Below, piece after piece: positions 1 through 7,278 of a stretch of DNA of 17,393 bases. The notes beneath the pieces are model-generated. The model was not told the DNA's origin, did not search any database, and saw only the letters and a program-made list of their open reading frames with translations. Source of the stretch: Dehalococcoidales bacterium. GTDB lineage: Bacteria; Chloroflexota; Dehalococcoidia; Dehalococcoidales; Fen-1064. A program made the translations under genes and the position numbers. The DNA lies in the NCBI GenBank assembly GCA_016929875.1, contig JAFGHZ010000005.1, forward strand, positions 1-17,393, in the 5' to 3' direction. The stretch's first letter is position 1. Every line of letters begins with the position of its first letter.

Positions 1-708
1 GTTTTCCATATTACAAACGGTAATGCAGTTGTCGGCGGCATCGCGCATTACTTCGTATTCGATTTCTTTCCAGCCGGCGACCGATTCTTCCACGAGTACC
101 TGGTGAATCGGGCTGGCACTCAAACCGCTATCGAGCACCGTTTCCAGTTCTTCCGATGTCGCAGCAAAACCGCCGCCCGTACCGCCGAGCGTGTAAGCGG
201 GACGAATTACCACCGGCAGTTTGATCTCTCCCGCGATACGCCTGCCTTCTTCCATTGTATTGACGGTCTCGCTGCGGGGTACCGGCTCCCCTATTCTGGT
301 GAGCAACCGTTTGAAAAGTTCCCGGTCTTCGGCATTACGGATGGTCTGAATTGGCGTACCGAGAACACGAACATTATACTTATCCAGCACACCAGCATCT
401 GCCAGTTCCACCGCCAGGTTAAGTCCGGTCTGTCCGCCGAGAGTAGGCAACAAACCGTCAGGACGCTCTTTTTCAATAATACGAGCGAGTACTTCTACCG
501 TGAGCGGCTCAATATATACGATATCAGCAATATCTTCATCGGTCATAATCGTGGCGGGATTGGAATTGACCAGTACGGAAATAACGCCTTCCTCACGCAT
601 CGCTTTGCAAGCTTGCGTGCCGGCATAATCGAATTCCGCCGCCTGCCCGATTACGATGGGCCCCGAGCCGATGATTAAGACCTTGGTCGGTTTTGTAGCC
701 ACAGTCAC
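1..708 (-). CDS. carB: Carbamoyl phosphate synthase large subunit, N-terminal part (cut by window edge)
   Basis: CarB makes carbamoyl phosphate from bicarbonate, ATP and the ammonia channelled from CarA, feeding pyrimidine and arginine synthesis. The 236 visible codons read from a GTG and open with KVLIIGSGPIVIGQAAEFDY. LVNSNPATIMTD, LGGQTGLNL and the ATP-grasp loop VIRPAYTLGGTGGG follow, so this is the first part of the carboxyphosphate half. The frame runs off the left edge at CITVCNMEN; the remaining roughly 830 residues lie outside. The GTG at 708 overlaps the carA stop codon (GTGA), which means tight translational coupling, and a purine-rich AAAGGGAAAAA precedes it. A second GTG at 702 is also possible. 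No ATG is available. It belongs to the carA operon and shares its PyrR leader. Identity is certain; only the exact start is open. Confidence 0.95.
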   Translation of the reverse strand, partial: MTVATKPTKVLIIGSGPIVIGQAAEFDYAGTQACKAMREEGVISVLVNSNPATIMTDEDIADIVYIEPLTVEVLARIIEKERPDGLLPTLGGQTGLNLAVELADAGVLDKYNVRVLGTPIQTIRNAEDRELFKRLLTRIGEPVPRSETVNTMEEGRRIAGEIKLPVVIRPAYTLGGTGGGFAATSEELETVLDSGLSASPIHQVLVEESVAGWKEIEYEVMRDAADNCITVCNMEN

Positions 709-1796
709 TTTTTCCCTTTTATCATTTCTATAAACCTGTCGAACAGGTATCTATTATCCATAGGGCCGGGCGAATCCTCGGAATGGTACTGAATCGCAAA
801 AATGGGCAATTCTTTATGCCTTAAGCCTTCTACCGTGTTGTCATTCAAATTGATGTGGGTCACTTCCAGACCGTCTTTCAGTGTATCGGGATCGACAGCA
901 TAGCCATGATTTTGAGCGGTGATATGGACGCGTCCGGTAGCGAATTCCTTGACGGGATGGTTCCCACCCCTGTGCCCGAATTTCAACTTGAATGTCTTCG
1001 CTCCGAAGGCGCGAGCAATCAATTGATTACCCAGACAAATGCCCATAATCGGTTTCTTATTGATTAATCCCCGCACCGTTTTTACGGCATAATCGAGCAG
1101 TTCGGGGTCGCCGGGGCCAGGCGATAATAGAATGCCATCGGGGTTAAGATTCAAAATCTCTTCTGCCGTACTGGTACAGGGCATTACCGTAACGCTGCAC
1201 TCCCGGGCTTTCAGTAGCCTCAGGATGTTGTATTTCAAACCGCAGTCATAGGCGACGATACGATATTTATATTCCGCCACCTTATCTTTTTCCCATTCGT
1301 AAGACTCTCCCGTACTGACCTGCCGCACAAAATCAATCGAGCCGTAATCAGGCTGTTTTTTAAGCTTTGCCAGAGCTTCCTCGGGGGTCATTTTAGAGGT
1401 GATGATACCCATCATTACACCCGTAGAACGCAATTTACGGGTGATGGCCCTGGTGTCTACCCCCTGAAGTCCGGGGATATTGCTGTCCAGCAAATATTCA
1501 CCTAGCGTCGCGCCGCTGAGATAGTGGCTCGGCTCCGGACATTCTTCTCTGACGATAAACCCTCGAACCTGAATTCTCGCCGATTCGGCATCCTGGTCGT
1601 TGATACCATAGTTGCCGATGAGCGGATAGGTCGGTACGACAATCTGCCCTGCGTATGAAGGGTCCGTCAACATCTCCTGATAACCCGTCATACTGGTATT
1701 GAAGACTACTTCACCGAAAGCATCAACTTCCGTGCCGAACGAAGACCCTTCATAGACCGACCCGTCTGCCAGAACCAGATACGCACGTTTTTTCAT
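705..1796 (-). CDS. carA: Carbamoyl phosphate synthase small (glutamine amidotransferase) subunit
   Basis: CarA hydrolyses glutamine and passes ammonia to CarB. The 363-residue protein has usual family length. An N-terminal CPSase small-chain domain (about 1-150: LADGSVYEGSSFG, FNTSMTGYQEMLTDPSYAGQ) is followed by a class I glutamine amidotransferase domain (about 178-360). The nucleophile is Cys254 in GICLGNQ, with His338 and Glu340 in QYHSEDSPGP completing the triad; the oxyanion strand LLSPGPGDP and FGHRGGNHPV are present. Two positions differ from the common pattern: Asn257 where most members have His (GHQ), and SED where most have PEA. The ATG at 1796 has AGGATGAG just upstream; an ATG at 1803 is out of frame. 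It is first in the carA-carB operon, behind a PyrR-type attenuator, so UMP repression is expected. Confidence 0.97.
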   Translation of the reverse strand: MKKRAYLVLADGSVYEGSSFGTEVDAFGEVVFNTSMTGYQEMLTDPSYAGQIVVPTYPLIGNYGINDQDAESARIQVRGFIVREECPEPSHYLSGATLGEYLLDSNIPGLQGVDTRAITRKLRSTGVMMGIITSKMTPEEALAKLKKQPDYGSIDFVRQVSTGESYEWEKDKVAEYKYRIVAYDCGLKYNILRLLKARECSVTVMPCTSTAEEILNLNPDGILLSPGPGDPELLDYAVKTVRGLINKKPIMGICLGNQLIARAFGAKTFKLKFGHRGGNHPVKEFATGRVHITAQNHGYAVDPDTLKDGLEVTHINLNDNTVEGLRHKELPIFAIQYHSEDSPGPMDNRYLFDRFIEMIKGKK

Positions 1797-1840
1797 CGCT
1801 CATCCTGTCCCGTATAAAGGGCCGTTATAAGTTTTCCAGA

Positions 1841-1877
1841 CATAAAAATACCTCTTGCCGTGTTTGGCAAGAGGTAT
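1841..1877 (-). terminator. Intrinsic terminator of the PyrR attenuator
   Basis: On the minus strand a perfect 12-bp stem (ATACCTCTTGCC / GGCAAGAGGTAT) encloses the six-base loop AAACAC and is followed directly by a T-run, TTTT then ATG. It lies 44 bases before the carA ATG, so it acts as a leader (regulated) terminator. Its left arm is also the partner of the antiterminator strand. Confidence 0.85.
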
Positions 1878-1929
1878 GAATTTCACACTCTTCATTTCCC
1901 TTGCCAGTCTCACGGGACCAGCTTAAAGG
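1841..1929 (-). promoter_or_regulatory. PyrR-type transcription attenuator in the carA leader
   Basis: Read on the minus strand, the leader holds three parts. First, a PyrR-binding hairpin (1929-1899): CCTTTAAGCTGG, then GGTCCCGTGAGACT, then GGCAAGG. It contains the RUCCNGNGAG consensus loop, a 7-bp GCUGGUC/GACUGGC helix with wobble pairs, and an outer CCUU/AAGG clamp. Second, its 3' arm GGCAAGGG (1905-1898) can instead pair with CCTCTTGCC in the terminator, an antiterminator that excludes both other hairpins. Third, an intrinsic terminator. By analogy with the Bacillus pyr operon, UMP-loaded PyrR would stabilise the binding hairpin, free the terminator and stop transcription before carA. No pyrR gene is in the window. 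Confidence 0.85.
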
Positions 1930-1939
1930 CTCTTACGTT

Positions 1940-1968
1940 AGTATATCATTACTGAGAAGTTGCTGCAA
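1940..1968 (-). promoter_or_regulatory. Promoter of carA-carB
   Basis: On the minus strand, TTGCAG (1968-1963) and TATACT (1945-1940) are spaced by 17 bases, and a TGA gives the extended -10 element TGnTATACT. The expected transcription start is near 1933, only a few bases before the PyrR-binding hairpin. This layout is what an attenuator needs. Confidence 0.65.
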
Positions 1969-2014
1969 TACTTTATTCTTGTCCCGTTAAATTCCTGGGA
2001 AAAGGTTGGCAAGT

Positions 2015-2044
2015 TTGACAGTGAGTATAGCAACGTCATACCAT
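2015..2044 (+). promoter_or_regulatory. Promoter of the P-type ATPase-oadG-oadB operon
   Basis: A perfect -35 TTGACA (2015-2020) is followed after 18 bases by TACCAT (2039-2044, four of six matches to the -10 consensus). Transcription would start near 2050. That lies between the upstream TTG at 1960 and the ATG at 2092 and so favours the ATG as the real start of the ATPase. Confidence 0.5.
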
Positions 2045-2091
2045 ATTCAGAAAGGCCTATTCATATAATCAGGAGTAAAAGACCGGGTAAG

Positions 2092-4899
2092 ATGAGCAAA
2101 AAGACTGATAAAACCAAAAACAATATCGCTTCTCAGAAGGACGACACCAAATGGTATCAGAAAAGTATAGCCGAGACTTTCAAAGCGTTGAATTCAGGAT
2201 TGAAAGGCCTGACCGGTGAAGAGGTCCGGAAGAGACTTTCCCAATACGGCTACAATGAGCTCAAAGAAGAAAAAAAAGTATCTCCCTGGAAACTCCTTGC
2301 TGAGCAATTCAAGAGTGCCTTGATTATCATTTTATTGGTAGCTGTTGCCCTGTCTGTTGTTATCGGTATCATTAATTGGGAAGCAGGCGCAGGACTTCCT
2401 GAAGAGATAACCGATGCCATCGTTATTTTTGCCATCGTTATTGCCTGTGTAATTCTGGGGTTTATCGAAGAGTACCGCTCCGAAAAAGCGATGGCGGCAC
2501 TCAAGAGAATGGCAGCACCGACAGCTACCGTCATCCGAGATGGTAATGAAATAGAAGTGCCTGCTGAGGAACTGGTACCCGGCGACATCGTTATTTTAAG
2601 TGCCGGTGACAGGATTCCGGCTGATTTACGTTTGGTGGAGTCGTTTAATCTCTCTACACAGGAAGCTCCTCTTACGGGTGAATCCACTCCGGTCGAAAAA
2701 AGCACCGCTGTTATCGAGGGGGTGGTACCCGTAGGTGACCATAAAAATATGGCCTATACGGGCACTACAGTTACTTACGGGAGAGGTAAGGGTATCGTCG
2801 TCGCTACCGGTATGCAGACCGAATTTGGTAAGATTGCCGCCATGCTCCAGGGTGTCGGAGAGGAAACGACCCCGCTCCAGAAAAACCTGGATAAAGTCGG
2901 CAAAATGCTCGGTATCGCCTGTCTGATTATTGTTGCCATCGTTGTCCTTCTAAGCATCATCAGAGGCCATATTTTCTCCTTGCAGGGGATTATGGATATA
3001 TTTATCTGGGGAGTCAGTTTGGCAGTTGCCGCCGTTCCTGAAGCCTTGCCCGCGGTTGTTGTTATTTCTCTTTCCATCGGCGTGCAAAAAATGGTGAAAC
3101 GGCACGCCCTCGTCAGGCGACTTTCAGCAGTGGAAACATTAGGTTGTACTACGGTCATCTGCTCAGATAAAACAGGAACATTGACACAGGACCAGATGAC
3201 CGTTCGCCAGATTTACGTTAGCGGTAGATTAATACAAATCACCGGCGCCGGTTACGAACCGAAAGGCGAATTTCAGATCGATGGGAAAGTGATAGATATC
3301 AAACAGGACACGGACATACGGACTTTTATGAAAATCAATGCCCTGTGTAATGACACACAGCTACTTTCCAGGGACGGCAAATGGGAGATAAAGGGCGACC
3401 CTACCGAGGGTGGACTGCTCGTAGCGGCTGCCAAAGCAGGTCTCTCACAAGATGATTTGAATTCCGAATTGCCGCGTATCGATGAAATCCCCTTCTCTTC
3501 GGAAAGAAAGAAGATGACAACGATTCATAATAGCCCTGAAGGGAAAATTGCTTATTCCAAGGGTGCTCCGGAGATTGTTCTGGATTCCTGTGCCTATATA
3601 ATGGAGAACGGTCAGAAAAAAATACTTAACGAAAACGACAGAAATCGAGTGCTGAGTACGGCTTATTCGATGGGAGAAAATGCTCTGCGCGTTCTCGGCA
3701 TGGCATATAAACCTATCCGGGACAATGCAGCCGTCAGAACCGACTGCGAAAAAGAAATGGTTTTTGTCGGATTGGCAGGCATGATAGATCCGCCGCGTCC
3801 GGAAGTAAAAGACGCTATCAAACTGTGCGAAAAAGCCGGCATCAAGTCGGTAATGATTACCGGCGACCATAAAATAACTGCCAGTGCAATCGCCAGAGAA
3901 CTCGGTATCCTGAAACCTGATGGTATGGCTATTACCGGCGCCGAACTGGAGAACTTGAGCGACACCGAGTATGAAAAAATTGTCGAGGATATAGAAGTTT
4001 ATGCCCGTGTCTCTCCTGCGAACAAATTGAAAATAGTGGATACCTTCTCCATGAAAGGTGAAATCGTCGCCATGACAGGCGACGGAGTGAACGATGCACC
4101 CGCTCTGAAAAAGGCGGATATCGGCATAGCGATGGGAATCTCGGGCACCGATGTCAGCAAAGAAGCGGCGGCAATGGTCTTGACGGACGATAATTTCGCC
4201 TCGATAGTTGCTGCAGTCGAAGAAGGCAGGGGTATTTTCAATAACATAAAGAAATATTTGATTTATCTGCTCTCTGCTAACATAGGTGAAGTGCTCATCA
4301 TGTTTATAGCCAGTCTTCTCGGACTCCCATTACCATTGGTCGCTATTCACCTGCTCTGGGTCAATTTAGTTACTGACGGACTACCGGCACTGGCACTTTC
4401 AATTGACCCGCATGACCCTGATATTATGAAGCGGAAGCCACGTGACCCTAAATCAAGTATTTTCACAAAAAACGTCCTCATCAATATGGCTGTCATCGGC
4501 GTAATTATGGCAGCAACGATGCTTCCCCTATTTATCTGGAAACTGGACTCACTAGGACATTCATGGCACGAGAGTAATAACCCGCTCCTTACAGAAGCAC
4601 AAACGATGGTGCTTTGCGCTGTTGTACTTTTTGAACTGTTTGCCGTACTGGCATGCCGTTCTGAAATACACAGCATTTTCAAGATTGGTTTCTTCAGTAA
4701 TAAATGGCTTATCTATGCCAACCTGGCATCCCTCGGACTTCTAATGGCAGTATTATATATCCCTGCATTGCAAGAACCATTCCATGTTGTCCCTATAGGA
4801 TGGGAAGATTGGTTGTTGATTATCCCTGTATCATTGACTGGTTTTATTGCCTTTGAAATTAGTAAATGGATTCTACGGAAGACGAGCAAAAGCAATTAG
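2092..4899 (+). CDS. Calcium-transporting P-type ATPase (P2A, SERCA/PMR1-like)
   Basis: A 935-residue membrane pump that would use ATP to export Ca2+ from the cytoplasm. Seen in order: the N-terminal cation-ATPase domain (GLTGEEVRKRLSQYG), the actuator motif TGES (195-198), the phosphorylation site Asp359 in CSDKTGTLT, the nucleotide-binding domain, the hinge TGDGVND (662-668), and a C-terminal six-helix domain. Ion-site residues match SERCA: Glu in PEALPA (M4), Asn and Glu in ANIGE (M5), Asn, Thr and Asp in WVNLVTDGLPA (M6), and Glu in LFELFA (M8). Both Ca2+ sites therefore look intact, although close relatives can also move Na+ or Mn2+. Start: the frame is open from a TTG at 1960, but the promoter at 2015-2044 and the lysine-rich MSKKTDKTKNN start favour ATG 2092. 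Only a weak GGGTAAG precedes it; AGGAG at 2071 is rather far. It is the first gene of an operon with oadG and oadB. Confidence 0.93.
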   Translation: MSKKTDKTKNNIASQKDDTKWYQKSIAETFKALNSGLKGLTGEEVRKRLSQYGYNELKEEKKVSPWKLLAEQFKSALIIILLVAVALSVVIGIINWEAGAGLPEEITDAIVIFAIVIACVILGFIEEYRSEKAMAALKRMAAPTATVIRDGNEIEVPAEELVPGDIVILSAGDRIPADLRLVESFNLSTQEAPLTGESTPVEKSTAVIEGVVPVGDHKNMAYTGTTVTYGRGKGIVVATGMQTEFGKIAAMLQGVGEETTPLQKNLDKVGKMLGIACLIIVAIVVLLSIIRGHIFSLQGIMDIFIWGVSLAVAAVPEALPAVVVISLSIGVQKMVKRHALVRRLSAVETLGCTTVICSDKTGTLTQDQMTVRQIYVSGRLIQITGAGYEPKGEFQIDGKVIDIKQDTDIRTFMKINALCNDTQLLSRDGKWEIKGDPTEGGLLVAAAKAGLSQDDLNSELPRIDEIPFSSERKKMTTIHNSPEGKIAYSKGAPEIVLDSCAYIMENGQKKILNENDRNRVLSTAYSMGENALRVLGMAYKPIRDNAAVRTDCEKEMVFVGLAGMIDPPRPEVKDAIKLCEKAGIKSVMITGDHKITASAIARELGILKPDGMAITGAELENLSDTEYEKIVEDIEVYARVSPANKLKIVDTFSMKGEIVAMTGDGVNDAPALKKADIGIAMGISGTDVSKEAAAMVLTDDNFASIVAAVEEGRGIFNNIKKYLIYLLSANIGEVLIMFIASLLGLPLPLVAIHLLWVNLVTDGLPALALSIDPHDPDIMKRKPRDPKSSIFTKNVLINMAVIGVIMAATMLPLFIWKLDSLGHSWHESNNPLLTEAQTMVLCAVVLFELFAVLACRSEIHSIFKIGFFSNKWLIYANLASLGLLMAVLYIPALQEPFHVVPIGWEDWLLIIPVSLTGFIAFEISKWILRKTSKSN

Positions 4900-4922
4900 T
4901 AGGATCCGAACAGGAGGTAAAC

Positions 4923-5063
4923 TTGAAAGACCTGTCATTTGGGTTGACGATGACACTGATGGGCATGGGCGTTACACTTCTTACTTTAGTCTTACTTATT
5001 TTCGTCATCTATATCATGAATAAGCTCTTCCCTTTTAAAAAGAAAGAGGAAAAGAAGGATTAG
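4923..5063 (+). CDS. oadG: OadG-like small membrane subunit of a Na+-translocating decarboxylase
   Basis: A 46-residue protein with a single membrane helix (LTMTLMGMGVTLLTLVLL and onward) and a lysine-rich cytoplasmic tail KKKEEKKD. This is the form of the OadG/gamma subunit, which assembles the carboxyltransferase onto the OadB membrane pump; FGLTMTLMGMGVTLLTL is typical of the family. The start is a TTG at 4923, chosen because a near-perfect ribosome-binding site, CAGGAGGT, ends four bases before it. The open frame continues upstream to an ATG at 4866, which lies inside the ATPase gene and has no such signal. It sits 23 bases after the ATPase stop and abuts oadB. The tail is short compared with enterobacterial OadG, which carries a zinc-binding C-terminus; none is seen here. 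Confidence 0.82.
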   Translation: MKDLSFGLTMTLMGMGVTLLTLVLLIFVIYIMNKLFPFKKKEEKKD

Positions 5064-6203
5064 ATGGAGTTTTTTAATTCGGCACTTTCGGCTTTAACAC
5101 AGGGTTTTGCCAGTCTGACATGGCAAAGTGCTGTGATGATTCTGATCGGTTGTGTCCTGCTCTATCTGGGAATCGCGAAAAAAATAGAGCCGGTTCTTCT
5201 TCTCCCTATCGGATTTGGTATTGTGCTGGGTAATCTTCCTCTAGCCGGTCTATCTGCATCGGATGAAGGTGGGATTATCAATATTCTCTATAAATCAGGT
5301 ATTCTCACCGAACTTTTCCCCTGTCTGCTTTTTATCGGATTGGGAGCGATGATAGACTTCGGGCCTATGTTGGGCAATCCTGTGGTACTGATTTTTGGTG
5401 CCGCCGGGCAGTTCGGTATCTTCCTGACGCTACTGCTGGCTTTGGCATTAGGCTTCCCGCGTGAACAGGCAGTCTCTATCGCTGTTATCGGTGCCTGCGA
5501 CGGTCCTACTGCCATTTACGTAACCTCGAAATTCGCTCGCGAGTTATTACCGGCAGTCTCAATCGCTGCCTATTCGTATATGTCACTAGTGCCAATCATT
5601 CAACCACCCATTATGAGAGCATTGACCACTAAAAAAGAACGGGCTACATTAATGTCTGCCGGCGAGAAAAAAGTATCGAAAACAGTTAAATTACTCTTCC
5701 CTCTCGTTGCAGGTATTATTACCATATTGATCGCCCCGATGGGTGCTCCCTTGATGGGTATGTTGATGCTCGGCAATTTTATGAAAGAATCAGGCGTTAT
5801 CGGCAGATTAGTAGATGTCTCTCAAAACACCCTCACTAATCTGGTAACGTTATTCCTGGGATTGAGCATCGGAGCTTCAATGCTGGGCGGCAACTTCCTG
5901 AAATGGGAAACAATTCTGGTATTTGCACTGGGTCTATTAGCTATTGCGCTGGACACTGTGACCGGTGTTCTAATCGGTAAACTAATGAGAGTTCTCAGCA
6001 AAGGGAAAATTAACCCCCTGCTGGGAGCGGCAGGGACGTCTGCTTTCCCGATGTCTGCCCGGGTAGTACAGAAAGAAGGCCAAAAAGCCAATCCGCGAAA
6101 CTTCTTATTATTCCATGCCATAGGCGCTAATACCGGCGGACAAATTGGCTCGGTGATGGCGGCGGCAGTAATGTTGGCAATTATGTCGGGGCTAATGCAT
6201 TAA
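5064..6203 (+). CDS. oadB: Na+-translocating decarboxylase beta subunit (OadB/MmdB/GcdB family)
   Basis: A 379-residue integral membrane protein with about ten hydrophobic segments. In the oxaloacetate, methylmalonyl-CoA or glutaconyl-CoA decarboxylase complexes, this subunit decarboxylates carboxybiotin and exports Na+. Family signatures are present: LFIGLGAMIDFGPMLGNP, the GACDGPTAIY re-entrant motif with Asp146 (the counterpart of the essential Asp203 of Klebsiella OadB), AYSYMSLVPIIQPP, and the C-terminal FHAIGANTGGQIGSV stretch. Its ATG follows the oadG stop directly, with AAGGAT as ribosome-binding site. No alpha (carboxyltransferase) or biotin-carrier gene is in the window, so the substrate cannot be named. 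The gene name stands for the family only. Confidence 0.93.
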   Translation: MEFFNSALSALTQGFASLTWQSAVMILIGCVLLYLGIAKKIEPVLLLPIGFGIVLGNLPLAGLSASDEGGIINILYKSGILTELFPCLLFIGLGAMIDFGPMLGNPVVLIFGAAGQFGIFLTLLLALALGFPREQAVSIAVIGACDGPTAIYVTSKFARELLPAVSIAAYSYMSLVPIIQPPIMRALTTKKERATLMSAGEKKVSKTVKLLFPLVAGIITILIAPMGAPLMGMLMLGNFMKESGVIGRLVDVSQNTLTNLVTLFLGLSIGASMLGGNFLKWETILVFALGLLAIALDTVTGVLIGKLMRVLSKGKINPLLGAAGTSAFPMSARVVQKEGQKANPRNFLLFHAIGANTGGQIGSVMAAAVMLAIMSGLMH

Positions 6204-6279
6204 CTGGAAAAATGCCGCACTTGAGCGGTAAAAGGCACTGAGAGCCAGTCTGCTATACTGGGAAACTGTACATTTCTGC

Positions 6280-7278
6280 CTAGCTGGATGTTACCGTCTC
6301 TTGTGTAATTTCGTTCCAAGTGCCATCGATTATTGCCTCGACTACGGAACCATTTTCTACGGTAATTCTCGCCTGATGGATTGTCATCACCTGGGCAAGT
6401 ACCTGCCCTGTGCGGTCGCCATATCCCGCATGGCTACACTGAAATTCATAGGTGAGTATCCATGTGTCAGAATTCTGTCCCGCCTCTGTTCCCTTCAGTT
6501 GTACGGAATTCTTCACCCCGTCGAAAGCGAAGGTAGGACAGGTCTCGATAAAATCCTCCGCTAATTTCCGGCTCCCGTTCTCAGAGGTATCGGCCGGTTT
6601 ACTGCTGGTCTCGACCGTCAGCTTGATGACAGGCTTTACCTGAATCCTATTATTACCGGTAACCGTAACCGATTTTTCAGCATCGAAATCAAGCAGGACC
6701 GTCGTTGTCTCGCCCTCGACTACATCGAATGGATGCACCAGCTTCAAAACTCCGCTGGGTACAGTTGCTTCCTCGAGTTCTCCGCCGTTCAAAGCTACCT
6801 CGGCTTTCTCTACCGTTAATCTGACCTGAGTATATTTCCCGGTAGCCACCGGTTGTGAGGCGAGCAACTGCTCAAGTCCTTTAACCTTAAGTAAATCGAA
6901 TGTCCTGGCTGTATCTGGAATGTCGATAACAATCCATTCTCCGTCTTCAACCTCTTTCGTGTCAGATGTAGTTCCAGTCGTTGTTTCAACTGTGGTTTGA
7001 GTCGTGGTCTCAGTCGAGGTCTGTGTTACGGTCTGCACCTGCTCTGCAACAGCTTTATGCACCTCGAGCTTTGAGATTGTAATCATTATACTGGTTACTT
7101 CCTGACTGGGCGGGGCATCGGTGACATTGAATGTAAGTGTTCCCGTTAGCGAAGCAGCCGACGTAGTAGCAGTTGTTGTAGATGTTCCCATATTACCCGA
7201 AGCACATCCGACGCCGGTCAAGGTAAGTGCTACGATTGTGATTAACGAAAACAATCCTAGCCAAAATCTTTTATTCAT
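6280..7278 (-). CDS. Secreted lipoprotein with DUF4382 domain and an unnamed C-terminal domain
   Basis: A 332-residue protein with a lysine-arginine start, a hydrophobic signal segment and a lipobox-like LTGVGC, so Cys25 is the likely lipidated residue; Gly at -3 is slightly unusual. After a Thr-rich linker, residues about 45-222 look like the DUF4382 beta-sandwich: GTLTFNVTDAPP, ITISKLEVHKA, FDLLKVKGLEQLLA, YTQVRLTVEKAEV. They are split by a Thr/Ser-rich insertion (82-107). Residues about 237-325 form a second domain with CPTFAFDG, CSHAGYGDRTGQVLAQV and ITVENGSVVEAIIDGTW, a pattern I associate with uncharacterised proteins of anaerobes. The start has the strong signal CAGGAGGG. It converges on oadB 76 bases away. 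Function unknown; it probably sits on the outer face of the membrane. Confidence 0.8.
   Translation of the reverse strand: MNKRFWLGLFSLITIVALTLTGVGCASGNMGTSTTTATTSAASLTGTLTFNVTDAPPSQEVTSIMITISKLEVHKAVAEQVQTVTQTSTETTTQTTVETTTGTTSDTKEVEDGEWIVIDIPDTARTFDLLKVKGLEQLLASQPVATGKYTQVRLTVEKAEVALNGGELEEATVPSGVLKLVHPFDVVEGETTTVLLDFDAEKSVTVTGNNRIQVKPVIKLTVETSSKPADTSENGSRKLAEDFIETCPTFAFDGVKNSVQLKGTEAGQNSDTWILTYEFQCSHAGYGDRTGQVLAQVMTIHQARITVENGSVVEAIIDGTWNEITQETVTSS

Noticed and set aside
103..678. A 191-codon open frame on the plus strand at the left end
   Set aside because: It lies antisense to the clear CarB reading frame, has no ribosome-binding site and no family-like sequence.
1960..2091. A 44-residue N-terminal extension of the P-type ATPase from a TTG
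   Set aside because: A promoter with perfect TTGACA lies inside it (2015-2044), the TTG overlaps the carA promoter region, and the extra residues are unlike the family.
6204..6279. CCGC/GCGG inverted repeat after oadB as a terminator
   Set aside because: Four-base stem without a T-run; too weak to call.
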